From Flavobacteriales bacterium UBA7612 (GTDB taxonomy: Bacteria > Bacteroidota > Bacteroidia > Flavobacteriales > Weeksellaceae), in the NCBI GenBank assembly GCA_002484335.1, contig DLJQ01000001.1:1-64000 (forward strand): a stretch of DNA of 64,000 bases, in the 5' to 3' direction. This document shows, piece by piece, positions 1 to 8,919 of this stretch (the stretch's first letter is position 1; every line of letters starts with the position of its first letter). The translations under genes and the position numbers were made by a program. The notes under the pieces are model-generated. The model had not been told where the DNA came from and did no database searches. It saw only the letters and a list, made by a program, of their open reading frames with translations.

Positions 1-375
1 ACTAGTCTGAACTATATTTTTGAAAGTTTTTTAATTTTTCATCATTTTTATAGGAAAATAGTGGGTTTTTCAGTTATCAGTTCTTAGTTATGAGTTATGA
101 GTCTTAAGTTGTAAGTGATATGCCTAACTTAATAACATAAATACTGAAACACTAAAGAACTAAAAAAATGGTTGTTCTCCGTACTAACGATGTTAAACCA
201 TGACATGATTAGCGAGTAAAAGCAATCTTGAAAAGTTGCTATTTCTAGCTACTTTGAGATATCGATTCGTGTGAAAGTAAACTGAAAGGTTACGATTCAA
301 TCCAAAAATATTATAAAAAGATGTATATAAGTAAAGTATTCATTACCTTTATAGAATAACCAATAAAATTATGAT
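1..375. other. Intergenic region with degenerate heptamer repeat
   Basis: No convincing coding region on either strand. About six degenerate 7-bp units (of the TTATGAG kind) run from 74 to 115, of which 88-94 and 95-101 are identical. A near-match to the Bacteroidota -7 box, TACCTTTA, lies at 344-351, about 25 nt before the first gene, and may be its promoter; the last base differs from the consensus. Nothing else is recognisable. Confidence 0.5.
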
Positions 376-1425
376 ATGATTAAAAATTTAAGAACTATAG
401 CATTTACTTTGGCTACAATTATTCTTGGTAATACTATTGCTGATGCTTGTACTAGAGTTGTATATAAAGGTCCTGAAAATAATATTATAACTGCTAGATC
501 TATGGATTGGAAAGATGAAATAGATGCTAATCTTTGGATTTTTCCTAGAGGGCTTGAGAAAGATGGTGCTGTAGGAAAAAATTCTATTAAATGGGCTTCT
601 AAATATGGTAGTGTAATTACTAGTGCTTGGGATATTGCAACAACCGATGGGATAAATGAAAAGGGATTAGTAACGAATATACTTTGGTTGGTAGAAAGTC
701 AATATCCGAAATTTAATCCTGAAGGAAATAAAAAAGGATTGAGTATTGCTGCTTGGGCACAATATGCATTAGATAATTTTGCAACGGTAAAAGAAGCTGT
801 TGATGAATTAAGTAAAGAAAAATTTACAATTGTTTCTGAATATGTTCCTGGAACAACAAAATTTACTACTTTACACTTATCCATTTCTGATGCAACAGGT
901 GATAATGCTATCTTTGAATATATTGATGGTAAATTAAAAATACATCATAATCCATCATATACCGTTATGACTAATTCTCCTGTGTTTGATCAGCAATTAG
1001 CAATTAATACTTATTGGCAAGGAATACCTGGTACAATTATGCTACCTGGTACAAACAGAGCTGCTGATAGATTTGTAAGAGCATCTTATTATATAAATGC
1101 AATACCACAAACAACAGATACTAGAACTGCTATAGCAAGTGTTTTTAGTGTAATTAGAAATTGTTCTGTCCCTTTTGGAATTTCTTCTGAGGAGGAACCA
1201 AATATATCTTCTACACGCTGGCGTTCTGTTTCTGATCAGAAAAACTTAGTTTACTTTTTTGAAACTGTAAAAACTCCGAATACATTTTGGGTTGACTTAA
1301 AAAAAGTTGATTTTGCTAAAGGTGCTGATGTTAAAAGACTAAGTGCAAGTAAAAATGAAACTTATTCTGGAGAAACTTCAAAATCTTTTACTAAAACAAC
1401 TCCATTTAAATTTGCTGGAATTTAA
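376..1425 (+). CDS. Secreted linear-amide C-N hydrolase (choloylglycine hydrolase / penicillin V acylase family)
   Basis: An N-terminal nucleophile hydrolase expected to cleave a linear amide such as an N-acyl amino acid, bile-salt conjugate or acyl-homoserine lactone; the substrate cannot be told from sequence. Residues 1-24 form a signal peptide ending in DA, so cleavage exposes Cys25 as the catalytic N-terminal residue. Arg41 and Asp44 in TARSMDW lie at the spacing of the family's C2/R18/D21 set, and Asn200 in MTNSP matches the oxyanion Asn. At 349 aa it has the usual family length. It is monocistronic, closed by a hairpin shared with folC on the other strand. Family confidence is high; specificity is unknown. 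Confidence 0.85.
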   Translation: MIKNLRTIAFTLATIILGNTIADACTRVVYKGPENNIITARSMDWKDEIDANLWIFPRGLEKDGAVGKNSIKWASKYGSVITSAWDIATTDGINEKGLVTNILWLVESQYPKFNPEGNKKGLSIAAWAQYALDNFATVKEAVDELSKEKFTIVSEYVPGTTKFTTLHLSISDATGDNAIFEYIDGKLKIHHNPSYTVMTNSPVFDQQLAINTYWQGIPGTIMLPGTNRAADRFVRASYYINAIPQTTDTRTAIASVFSVIRNCSVPFGISSEEEPNISSTRWRSVSDQKNLVYFFETVKTPNTFWVDLKKVDFAKGADVKRLSASKNETYSGETSKSFTKTTPFKFAGI

Positions 1426-1443
1426 TCATAATATATATAGAAC

Positions 1444-1476
1444 AAAAAAGCGATTCAAAATTTGAATCGCTTTTTT
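1444..1476. terminator. Bidirectional rho-independent terminator
   Basis: A 16-bp inverted repeat (arms 1444-1459 and 1461-1476) with A and T runs at its two ends lies between the convergent amidase gene and folC, so it can end transcription from both sides. Confidence 0.85.
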
Positions 1477-1484
1477 ATTATTTT

Positions 1485-2705
1485 TTATATCACTTCTGCA
1501 ACAACAAAAGTACTACCTCCTATATATATAAGATCATTTTCTTTTGCATTATTCTTTGCAGCAGTTAATGCTTTTTCTACAGTATCAAAAAAATGTTTAT
1601 CTTTTATATCTTCTGGGATAATTTTATATAATTCATCTATCTCGTATTTACGAGGAACATCTGGTTCACAGAAATAATAAGTTGCCTTTTTAGGAAAGAA
1701 ATTAAGAATTGATGTAACATCCTTATCATTTACAAAACCTAAAACTAAATGTAATTGATTATATGGTTGTTGATTAATCTGTTTTGCAACCTCAACAAGA
1801 CCATGAGGATTATGCGCTGTATCTGCAACTATTAAAGGGTTATGTCCTAAAATATCCCAACGACCTCTAAGATTTGTATTTTTTACAACATTTAATAATC
1901 CATTTTTTATATTGTCTTCAGAAATCTCCCAACCTTGCTTTTTTAACTGAATAATTGCGTTGATAACTGTTCTTCTATTTTTTACTTGGTAGGTACCTTG
2001 TAAATCTGATGGTAAGTCTTGGTAGAAATTATCTTCAGCAAATATTATTTCAGAATTTCTCTCTTTTGCAATACCCACAAAAACAGGTTTTGTTTCTTGT
2101 GTTGTTTCTCCTATTACAACTGGAACGCCTTCCTTTATAATACCTCCTTTTTCTGAAGCAATTTTATCTAGAGTATTTCCAAGAAATTGAGTATGATCTA
2201 ATCCTATATTTGTTATAATAGATAATTCTGGAATTATAATATTTGTTGAGTCTAATCTTCCTCCAAGTCCAGTTTCTATAATAGCAATATCTACTTGTTT
2301 TTGTGCAAAATATTCGAATGCCATTGCTATTGCGATCTCAAAAAATGATGCTTTTTGTTCTAAAATTTTTTGTTCATGTTTTTCTACGAAATCAATAACA
2401 AAATCTTGATCTGCAATAACTCCATTCACTCGAATTCTTTCTCGAAAATCTTTTAAATGTGGGGATGTTGTTAATCCTGTTTTATATCCTGCTTCTTGAA
2501 AAACTGATGCTAACATATGAGATGTACTACCTTTACCATTTGTTCCTGCTATATGAATAGATTTAAATTTTTCTTGTGGATTACCTAAATATTCACATAA
2601 AGCTGTAATATTTGTTAAATCAGCTTTCATTGCAGATGCTCCTACTCTTTGAAACATTGGTAAGTTTGTAAACAACCAATCGATTGTTTGTTGATATGTT
2701 CTCAT
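1485..2705 (-). CDS. folC: Folylpolyglutamate synthase / dihydrofolate synthase
   Basis: Mur-ligase-family enzyme that adds glutamate to dihydropteroate or folates with ATP, in the cytoplasm. With the start at MRTYQQT the protein is 406 aa. The ATP loop GTNGKGS is at residues 54-60, preceded by HIAG, and the central ligase signatures (IIETGLGGRLDSTN, ITNIGLDH) and a C-terminal DTAHNPHG are clear. An upstream in-frame ATG would add ten residues (to 2735), but the family begins near MRTYQQT, so 2705 was chosen. Convergent with the amidase gene, and separated from nhaA by a terminator. Confidence 0.93.
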   Translation of the reverse strand: MRTYQQTIDWLFTNLPMFQRVGASAMKADLTNITALCEYLGNPQEKFKSIHIAGTNGKGSTSHMLASVFQEAGYKTGLTTSPHLKDFRERIRVNGVIADQDFVIDFVEKHEQKILEQKASFFEIAIAMAFEYFAQKQVDIAIIETGLGGRLDSTNIIIPELSIITNIGLDHTQFLGNTLDKIASEKGGIIKEGVPVVIGETTQETKPVFVGIAKERNSEIIFAEDNFYQDLPSDLQGTYQVKNRRTVINAIIQLKKQGWEISEDNIKNGLLNVVKNTNLRGRWDILGHNPLIVADTAHNPHGLVEVAKQINQQPYNQLHLVLGFVNDKDVTSILNFFPKKATYYFCEPDVPRKYEIDELYKIIPEDIKDKHFFDTVEKALTAAKNNAKENDLIYIGGSTFVVAEVI

Positions 2706-2745
2706 TTTGTTTAGAAAATTTATACGAAGATACAATTCATCTTCA

Positions 2746-2782
2746 AAAAAAAATCGAATTTTTCTAAAGAAAAACTCGATTT
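2746..2782 (-). terminator. Terminator of nhaA
   Basis: An inverted repeat of about 15 bp (arms 2751-2765 and 2768-2782) is followed, read on the minus strand, by a T run. It lies between nhaA and folC. Confidence 0.75.
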
Positions 2783-2807
2783 ATAAATATGATTTTAAAA
2801 CAGATTA

Positions 2808-3968
2808 TTAATCTAAATAATCTTGCTTTATTGTTAATAGAATTTTTAATATAAAGAAGCCTAGAGTCGCTGCAACTAATGAAGCAATAAGTATCATTAA
2901 TTTTGCTTCATTAATGTAATTTTCATCACTAAAAGCTAGCATTGATACAAAAATTGACATTGTAAATCCTATACCAGCTAAAATTCCAACACCAAATACA
3001 CGTTTGAAATTTACTGCTGTTGGCAATTCACATAGTCCTAATTTGACTGCAATAAATGAAAAAAGTGTTATACCAATAGGTTTACCAATTACTAATCCTA
3101 AAAAAATACCTGAAGCCAAAGGAATGCTAAAATGATTTAAACTTCCTCCGTCTATAGTTATTGCAGTATTAGCTAAAGCGAATAAAGGCAAAATAACAAA
3201 AGCTACTGGTAGATGTAGTATATGCTCCATTTTTGCTGATAAAGATTTTGAATTATCTTTATCAAAAGGAATTGTAAAAGCAACTAAAACTCCAGCAATA
3301 GTAGCATGAATACCAGAATGCAACATGAACCACCAAACTGCTATTCCTCCTATTATGTAAGGAATAATATTTTTGACTTTTACTTTATTCAATACAAAAA
3401 GTCCTAACAAAATAGCTAATGCAATTCCGAACTGTGTAAAATCTAATGGTAATTCTGGATTAGGATAAAACAACGCAATTACTACAATAGCTCCTAAATC
3501 ATCAATAACAGCTAAGGCAGTAAGAAAAACTTTTAAAGACAAAGGAACTCTTTTACCTAACATTGTTATAATAGCAACAGCAAATGCTATATCAGTAGCC
3601 ATTGGAATACCAAACCCATTTACAGTTTCTGATCCTTTATTTATCATAAAAAATATAAATGCAGGAACTAACATTCCTCCTAATGCTGCAAAAATTGGTA
3701 AAATTGCTTTTTTGATATTTGATAATTCTCCTACAAATATTTCTCGTTTTAATTCTAAACCAATCAGCAAAAAGAAAATTGCCATCAAACCATCATTAAT
3801 CCAGTGAGCAAAAGAATGATTAAATACATTTGTTAACCAAATTGAATCATATATTTCTCCTAATGCTGAATTAGCTAAAAGTAAAGACAGAATTGTGCAT
3901 ATGATAAGAATAATTCCTCCTGCTGACTGATTTTTTAGAAAATTTTTGAAAAACTTTGTGATGACCAT
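2808..3968 (-). CDS. nhaA: Na+/H+ antiporter NhaA
   Basis: Inner-membrane antiporter that expels Na+ in exchange for H+ and serves pH and salt homeostasis. It is 386 aa, typical for NhaA, with about eleven hydrophobic helices. Key residues are present: Asp126 in MATDIAFA (equivalent to E. coli Asp133) and the paired Asp156-Asp157 in ALAVIDDLG (equivalent to Asp163/Asp164), plus the conserved FFLLIGLELKREI early in the chain. It follows the di-iron hydroxylase gene by 21 bp, so co-transcription is possible, and has its own terminator. Confidence 0.95.
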   Translation of the reverse strand: MVITKFFKNFLKNQSAGGIILIICTILSLLLANSALGEIYDSIWLTNVFNHSFAHWINDGLMAIFFLLIGLELKREIFVGELSNIKKAILPIFAALGGMLVPAFIFFMINKGSETVNGFGIPMATDIAFAVAIITMLGKRVPLSLKVFLTALAVIDDLGAIVVIALFYPNPELPLDFTQFGIALAILLGLFVLNKVKVKNIIPYIIGGIAVWWFMLHSGIHATIAGVLVAFTIPFDKDNSKSLSAKMEHILHLPVAFVILPLFALANTAITIDGGSLNHFSIPLASGIFLGLVIGKPIGITLFSFIAVKLGLCELPTAVNFKRVFGVGILAGIGFTMSIFVSMLAFSDENYINEAKLMILIASLVAATLGFFILKILLTIKQDYLD

Positions 3969-3989
3969 AATTATTAAAATTAAGGCAAT

Positions 3990-5207
3990 CTACTGAAAAA
4001 TTTTCAAAACTTTCTTTTTATACCATTTACTAAAATTAAATACTCTTTCTATAATTAATACATATAGAAAAGGCAATATTATTAAATAGTAATATCCCGA
4101 TTCATATATAATATATGTACTAAAGATTAAAAATCTGATATGTTCTAAATAAGGAACCCAGCGCTTCTGTTCTAATTGTGCACCAATATTAATTAACGTA
4201 ATTAATATAAAAGCTGTACCTACAAATAATGTTAAAGAATCTAATTTACTATAATAATATGTCATTGCTAACATTAAACTAAAGGCTACAAAAAGCTGAA
4301 TATTAAGATAATTTTTAAATTCAAAATTGTAATCATCTTTTTTATTTTTTGATAACCATTTCTTTTCTATAATTGGTCGAATATCTTGATCCAATACTGC
4401 AGGACTACCAAAATATATTCTTAGCTTTCCTTTTATCGTATTTTCTCTTTTTGCTGCTTCATACAACTCTAAATAATAATGAAAATGTTGCCAAAGAAAA
4501 CTATAACTTTTTATAGGATGTGTAAGTCCATAATGAGGTTTTTCTTCTTCTTCTTGAAAAGTACCAAAAATCTTATCCCAGAAAACAAATACATCTCCAT
4601 AGTTTTTATCAAGATATTTTTCATCAGAAGCATGATGAACACCATGTAAAGAAGGAGTTATAAAAATATACTCTAACCAACCTAATTTACCAATAACTTG
4701 TGTATGTGTAAAAAATGAATAAACACCATGAACCACTAAAATAGTCATTACTAGATTAGGATGAAAACCTACAAAGGGTAGAACACACCAAAATACATTT
4801 CTTACAATAGCTTGCAAAGTTGTAATACGGGCTGCAACTGTATAATTAAATTCTTCTGATTGATGATGAACTATATGAGCTCCCCAAAAAATATTAATTT
4901 CATGTCCCAATCGATGGTACCAATACCAAACAAAATCAGTTGCCAAGAGCATAATAATCCAAATCCACCATGTATTTGGTAATGTCATCAACCTATAATT
5001 TTCATAGATATAAACAAATAACTGATAAAAACTTCCTGTTATAAATAAATTTAATAATCTTTCTGCTATTCCAATAGATATGTTAGAAATTGAGCTCTCG
5101 TATTTAAATACATTTTTCATTTTCTTTCGTTCTGCAATCTTATATTCTATCCAAACAAAGAGAAAAAATGCAGGAATTGCGAAAGCCAAATAAGCTGTAT
5201 TTTCCAT
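3990..5207 (-). CDS. Sterol desaturase / fatty acid hydroxylase family membrane protein
   Basis: Integral-membrane non-haem di-iron oxygenase; members hydroxylate or desaturate sterols, carotenoids, sphingoid bases or alkyl lipids. The histidine boxes are HRLGH (98-102), HIVHH (111-115), His160, His168 and HGVHH (188-192), followed by a DKIFGTF segment. The core is flanked by hydrophobic helices, with an extra C-terminal membrane block giving 405 aa. The start at MENTAYLAF leaves an 11-bp gap after the upstream alpha/beta hydrolase; a longer frame to 5291 would overlap that gene by 73 bp and is unlikely. Substrate unknown. Confidence 0.82.
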   Translation of the reverse strand: MENTAYLAFAIPAFFLFVWIEYKIAERKKMKNVFKYESSISNISIGIAERLLNLFITGSFYQLFVYIYENYRLMTLPNTWWIWIIMLLATDFVWYWYHRLGHEINIFWGAHIVHHQSEEFNYTVAARITTLQAIVRNVFWCVLPFVGFHPNLVMTILVVHGVYSFFTHTQVIGKLGWLEYIFITPSLHGVHHASDEKYLDKNYGDVFVFWDKIFGTFQEEEEKPHYGLTHPIKSYSFLWQHFHYYLELYEAAKRENTIKGKLRIYFGSPAVLDQDIRPIIEKKWLSKNKKDDYNFEFKNYLNIQLFVAFSLMLAMTYYYSKLDSLTLFVGTAFILITLINIGAQLEQKRWVPYLEHIRFLIFSTYIIYESGYYYLIILPFLYVLIIERVFNFSKWYKKKVLKIFQ

Positions 5208-5218
5208 AAATTGAGTTT

Positions 5219-5932
5219 TTATATTGCTAAAAATTGATTTAAATATTGATTGAATAATTTGGGTTGTTCCATCATTGGTACATGACCGCAATTATCAATA
5301 AACTCTAATTTTGCATTTGGTAAGTGAAAGTAAAATTCCTCAGCAACCTCTGGAGGAGTAACTATATCTTGTTTTCCCCAAACTAATAATACAGGTTGAT
5401 TAATTTTATGAAGATCTTCTTTTAGATTTTGTCTTTTAGCATCACGTGCTATAGCAATTAACGATAAAGCTTTTAAAGGATTATTTGCTGTAGAGTATAC
5501 ATCATCAATCAATTCTTTTGTAATTACTTCTTTTGTTTGAAAAACTTCCTCAACTTTAGATTTTATGTAATTATAATCTTTTACACGAACAAAAGAAGCA
5601 TTTAAAGTATTCTCGAATAAACCAGAACTACCTGCTAAAACTAGTTTTTCAAATCTATGTGGATTCTTTAATGCATATAATATAGCAATATGTCCTCCTA
5701 GAGAATTTCCTATTAAAATAGGTTTTATAATTTTATTTTCTTCGATATAATTTTCTAAATATTTTACAAGTTGTGTAAGGGAATTTCGACGCATTGTACG
5801 ACTAAACAAAGGTAATTTCGGCGCAAAAACGTTATAATTAATACTAAATTGATTGATTACTGTTGACCAATTACTCAAACTCCCAAACAAACCATGAAGA
5901 AGAATAACATCTTTTTTATGAATTGCACTCAT
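5219..5932 (-). CDS. Alpha/beta hydrolase
   Basis: Cytoplasmic alpha/beta-hydrolase-fold enzyme of 237 aa. The oxyanion segment LHGLFGS is near residue 12, the nucleophile elbow GNSLGG carries Ser77, and the acid and base are Asp189 (VWGKQDIVTPP) and His217 (NCGHVPM), so the triad is complete. Substrate is unknown; the fold covers esterases, C-C hydrolases and thioesterases such as MenH/BioH types. It is probably first in an operon with the di-iron hydroxylase and perhaps nhaA. A TACATTTG box at 5959-5966 suggests its own promoter. Confidence 0.85.
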   Translation of the reverse strand: MSAIHKKDVILLHGLFGSLSNWSTVINQFSINYNVFAPKLPLFSRTMRRNSLTQLVKYLENYIEENKIIKPILIGNSLGGHIAILYALKNPHRFEKLVLAGSSGLFENTLNASFVRVKDYNYIKSKVEEVFQTKEVITKELIDDVYSTANNPLKALSLIAIARDAKRQNLKEDLHKINQPVLLVWGKQDIVTPPEVAEEFYFHLPNAKLEFIDNCGHVPMMEQPKLFNQYLNQFLAI

Positions 5933-5958
5933 AGTTAATTTAATTACTTATTAAGTGA

Positions 5959-5966
5959 CAAATGTA
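5959..5966 (-). promoter_or_regulatory. -7 promoter box of alpha/beta hydrolase
   Basis: TACATTTG on the minus strand matches the Bacteroidota TAnnTTTG box and would give a leader of about 20 nt. No clear -33 TTTG lies at the right distance. Confidence 0.5.
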
Positions 5967-6001
5967 AAAAAGATTTTTAAACCCTACTAACTTTATAGAG
6001 T

Positions 6002-7057
6002 TTATATATTATAAATTACACCGCTACTATGATCTTTAGATGCGCCAGTAACAGAACTTAAACAATTAATTTGATCATTATTTCTTCTATAACCTAGAAA
6101 AGCAAATATCAATGCTTCTTTAAAATCAATTAAATTAGCTTCAGGTATCAATATTTCGGTAGATGTATTTTTTAGTAATAAGTTGATTAATAGTTTATTT
6201 TTTGCTCCACCACCAGTTATCAACACATTGTTAATATCATAGTTTTTAAAACAATTGGTTAATTGTTCAACCATATGTTTTAAACAGCTATTCAATTTAT
6301 CTTCTGTAGAAATATTATATTTTTCAACAATTGTTAAAAACTGATTTTCAACCCATTCAAAACCTAAAGATTTTGGAATGTTTTCCTTATAAAAAGATAA
6401 TTGATTTAATTCATCAATTAAATCTTGGTTAAATTTTCCCTTTGCTGCTAATTCACCATCTTTATCAAAATCAAATCCTAATTGATTTGCATAAAAATTT
6501 AAAACGATATTGACTGGGCAAACATCAAATGCTATTCTTTTTCCATTTCTATTCATTGATATATTAGAAAATCCTCCTAAATTAAGACAAGCATCAAATT
6601 GATTAAATAAAAACTCATCTCCAATAGGTACTAATGGAGCTCCTTGTCCACCTAAAACAACATCTTGTGTTCTAAAATCACAAATTATTTTTTGGTTGCA
6701 ACGAGAAGCTACTGCAGCTCCATTTCCTATTTGTAATGTAAATTTTTTATAAGGTTGGTGAAAAATTGTTTGCCCATGAGAAGCTACAAAATCTAATTGA
6801 TTGATTTTATATTTTTGTACAAAAGATTTGACTTGTTCTCCTAAATAATAGCCAAATTGTATATCTAGTTCGCATAATTCCATTGAAGAAATTGAATAAG
6901 CATTCTTTAATTGATTTTTTAATTCTAACGAATAATCAATTGTTTCTGCTTGAAGTATTTCAAACGAGTTATTTGAATCAAAACGCACATAACAAATATC
7001 TAAACCATCTAAAGACGTTCCTGACATTAAACCTATACAAAAGGTTGATTTTTTCAT
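6002..7057 (-). CDS. anmK: Anhydro-N-acetylmuramic acid kinase
   Basis: Phosphorylates and opens 1,6-anhydro-N-acetylmuramic acid to MurNAc-6-phosphate in peptidoglycan recycling (cytoplasm). The N-terminal GLMSGTSLDGLD (residues 9-20) is the family signature; GAPLVPIGDEFLF, NLGGFSN and ITGGGAKN follow in order. The usual DTGPGN phosphate segment reads FDVCPVNI here. At 351 aa it is slightly short for the family. A TACCTTTA near-match to the -7 box ends 4 nt before the ATG, so its mRNA may be leaderless. No other recycling gene is adjacent. Confidence 0.92.
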   Translation of the reverse strand: MKKSTFCIGLMSGTSLDGLDICYVRFDSNNSFEILQAETIDYSLELKNQLKNAYSISSMELCELDIQFGYYLGEQVKSFVQKYKINQLDFVASHGQTIFHQPYKKFTLQIGNGAAVASRCNQKIICDFRTQDVVLGGQGAPLVPIGDEFLFNQFDACLNLGGFSNISMNRNGKRIAFDVCPVNIVLNFYANQLGFDFDKDGELAAKGKFNQDLIDELNQLSFYKENIPKSLGFEWVENQFLTIVEKYNISTEDKLNSCLKHMVEQLTNCFKNYDINNVLITGGGAKNKLLINLLLKNTSTEILIPEANLIDFKEALIFAFLGYRRNNDQINCLSSVTGASKDHSSGVIYNI

Positions 7058-7327
7058 AGAGTAAAGGTAAACATTTAGCTAATCACGAAATACTAAATAC
7101 TTAGCTTTATTTCAAAAAAATATTTACTTATAGCATTAATAATATATATTTAAAACTATATCATTTCTTTTATAAAGATGAATTTAATGTAAAATAAAAT
7201 ATCTAAAACAAAAAAAACAATATTATATTTAAGTAAAAAGTGTTTTCAATTTATTGATTCTTAATTAAAAAATATTAACTTCATTATTATCAAGAACGAA
7301 AACTGAAATAAGTAAAAAAACTTTATG

Positions 7328-7335
7328 TATTTTTG
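7328..7335 (+). promoter_or_regulatory. -7 promoter box of hflX, 5 nt before ATG
   Basis: TATTTTTG is an exact TAnnTTTG match ending 5 nt before the hflX start codon, placing the predicted transcript start at or next to the ATG. No strong -33 TTTG is visible. The rest of 7058-7340 is A+T-rich without a gene. Confidence 0.55.
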
Positions 7336-7340
7336 TATTA

Positions 7341-8561
7341 ATGTTAGAAAAAAAAGAAGCAAATTACGAAAAAGTCGTTTTAGTTGGATTAGTTACTAGA
7401 GAACAACCAGAGGATAAACTGACTGAATATATGGATGAACTGGAGTTCTTAGCTTATACAGCTGGAGCTACGGTAGGAGAGCGCTTTATCCAAAAAATGG
7501 ATCGTCCAGATTCTAAATTTTTTGTAGGAAGTGGAAAATTAGATGAAATTGCTGCATTTGTAGAAGAATATGATATAGATACTGTTATTTTTGATGATGA
7601 ATTAACACCTTCTCAATTGAAGAACATTGAGAAAGTTGTGAATAAAAAAATCATTGACAGAACACAATTGATATTAGATATTTTTGCGCAACGTGCACAA
7701 ACATCTTATGCAAGAACACAAGTTGAGTTAGCTCAATATCAATATTTATTACCTCGATTAACACGTATGTGGACACACCTAGAGCGTCAAAGAGGAGGAA
7801 TTGGTATGCGTGGGCCTGGTGAAACAGAAATTGAAACAGATAGACGTATTATTAGAGATAGAATAACTTTATTAAAGGAAAAACTAAAAGGAATAGATAA
7901 ACAAATGGCTACACAACGTAAAAATCGTGGAGCATTGGTTCGTGTTGCTTTAGTTGGTTATACAAATGTTGGTAAATCGACATTAATGAATGTTTTATCT
8001 AAATCTGAAGTTTTTGCTGAAAATAAATTATTTGCAACTTTAGATACAACTGTGCGTAAAGTAGTTATTGGTAATCTTCCATTTTTATTAACTGATACCG
8101 TTGGTTTTATTCGTAAGTTACCTACACAGCTTGTAGAATCTTTTAAATCAACACTTGATGAAGTTCGTGAAGCTGATTTATTAGTTCATGTTGTAGATAT
8201 CTCACATTCTAGTTTTGAAGATCATGTAAATTCAGTTAATCAAATTCTATCTGAAATTGAAGCTAAAGAAAAACCTACAATTATGGTTTTTAATAAAATT
8301 GATAATTTTTCTTATATTAAACAAGATGATGATGATTTATCTGAAAAGAAATTTGAAAATTATTCTTTAGATGATTGGAAACGAACTTGGATGGCAAAAA
8401 CTGATTATCCTACATTATTTATTTCAGCTACAGAAAAAGATAATTTAGATGATTTAAGAAAAACTGTTTATGAAGAAGTAAAAGAAATTCATACAAAACG
8501 CTTTCCTTATAATAATTTCTTGTTCCAATACTATGAAGAAGATGAGGAAATTGAAGAATAA
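7341..8561 (+). CDS. hflX: GTPase HflX
   Basis: Ribosome-associated GTPase that splits stalled or hibernating 70S ribosomes under stress. The 406-aa protein has the HflX N-terminal domain with the GSGKLDEI segment, the GPGETEIETDRR linker signature, then the G domain: P-loop GYTNVGKS at residues 206-213, switch region LATLDTT, DTVGFI and NKID. A C-terminal acidic tail follows. The start at MLEKKEANYEKVVLVG fits the family and has no room for a 5' leader given the promoter box at 7328-7335. A small orphan gene lies 51 bp downstream. Confidence 0.94.
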   Translation: MLEKKEANYEKVVLVGLVTREQPEDKLTEYMDELEFLAYTAGATVGERFIQKMDRPDSKFFVGSGKLDEIAAFVEEYDIDTVIFDDELTPSQLKNIEKVVNKKIIDRTQLILDIFAQRAQTSYARTQVELAQYQYLLPRLTRMWTHLERQRGGIGMRGPGETEIETDRRIIRDRITLLKEKLKGIDKQMATQRKNRGALVRVALVGYTNVGKSTLMNVLSKSEVFAENKLFATLDTTVRKVVIGNLPFLLTDTVGFIRKLPTQLVESFKSTLDEVREADLLVHVVDISHSSFEDHVNSVNQILSEIEAKEKPTIMVFNKIDNFSYIKQDDDDLSEKKFENYSLDDWKRTWMAKTDYPTLFISATEKDNLDDLRKTVYEEVKEIHTKRFPYNNFLFQYYEEDEEIEE

Positions 8562-8612
8562 TAAATTACATTATTAATTTCATTTGACACAAAACAACCT
8601 ATTATTATTTAT

Positions 8613-8870
8613 ATGGAAATTAATCATGTACAAATCGCTTTAGATTTTCATGCTTGCTCTACTCAACAAAAAAAAATATTTTTCTATCATTTAGATTCCC
8701 TTAATTGGGAAGCTGTTAATCCTGAGACGTTATGGATCACAAACCTCTGTAATGAAGAAGGCGTAATTCAGATAATAGAAAATGAATTATTATTTGCTAA
8801 AAACATATCATGCATTGAGGAATTAGATTATGTTATAATAACCGATGATGAAATATATTTTAGTAATTAA
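8613..8870 (+). CDS. Hypothetical protein, 85 aa
   Basis: Not recognised. A soluble, acidic 85-residue protein with no signal peptide or membrane segment. It contains two Cys in the first half (Cys15 in FHACSTQQ and Cys46 in TNLCNEEG) and an acidic, strand-rich C-terminal third. It lies 51 bp after hflX in the same direction and ends 1 bp before a strong bidirectional terminator, so it is probably co-transcribed with hflX. Coding nature rests on a clean ATG, codon use like its neighbours and operon position. Confidence 0.6.
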   Translation: MEINHVQIALDFHACSTQQKKIFFYHLDSLNWEAVNPETLWITNLCNEEGVIQIIENELLFAKNISCIEELDYVIITDDEIYFSN

Positions 8871-8911
8871 AAATAAACCGTTTTAAAATTTTAAAACGGT
8901 TTATTTTTTTA
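8871..8911. terminator. Bidirectional terminator
   Basis: A perfect 18-bp inverted repeat (arms 8871-8888 and 8889-8906) with A and T tracts lies between two convergent genes. Confidence 0.85.
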
Positions 8912-8919
8912 TATAATAG

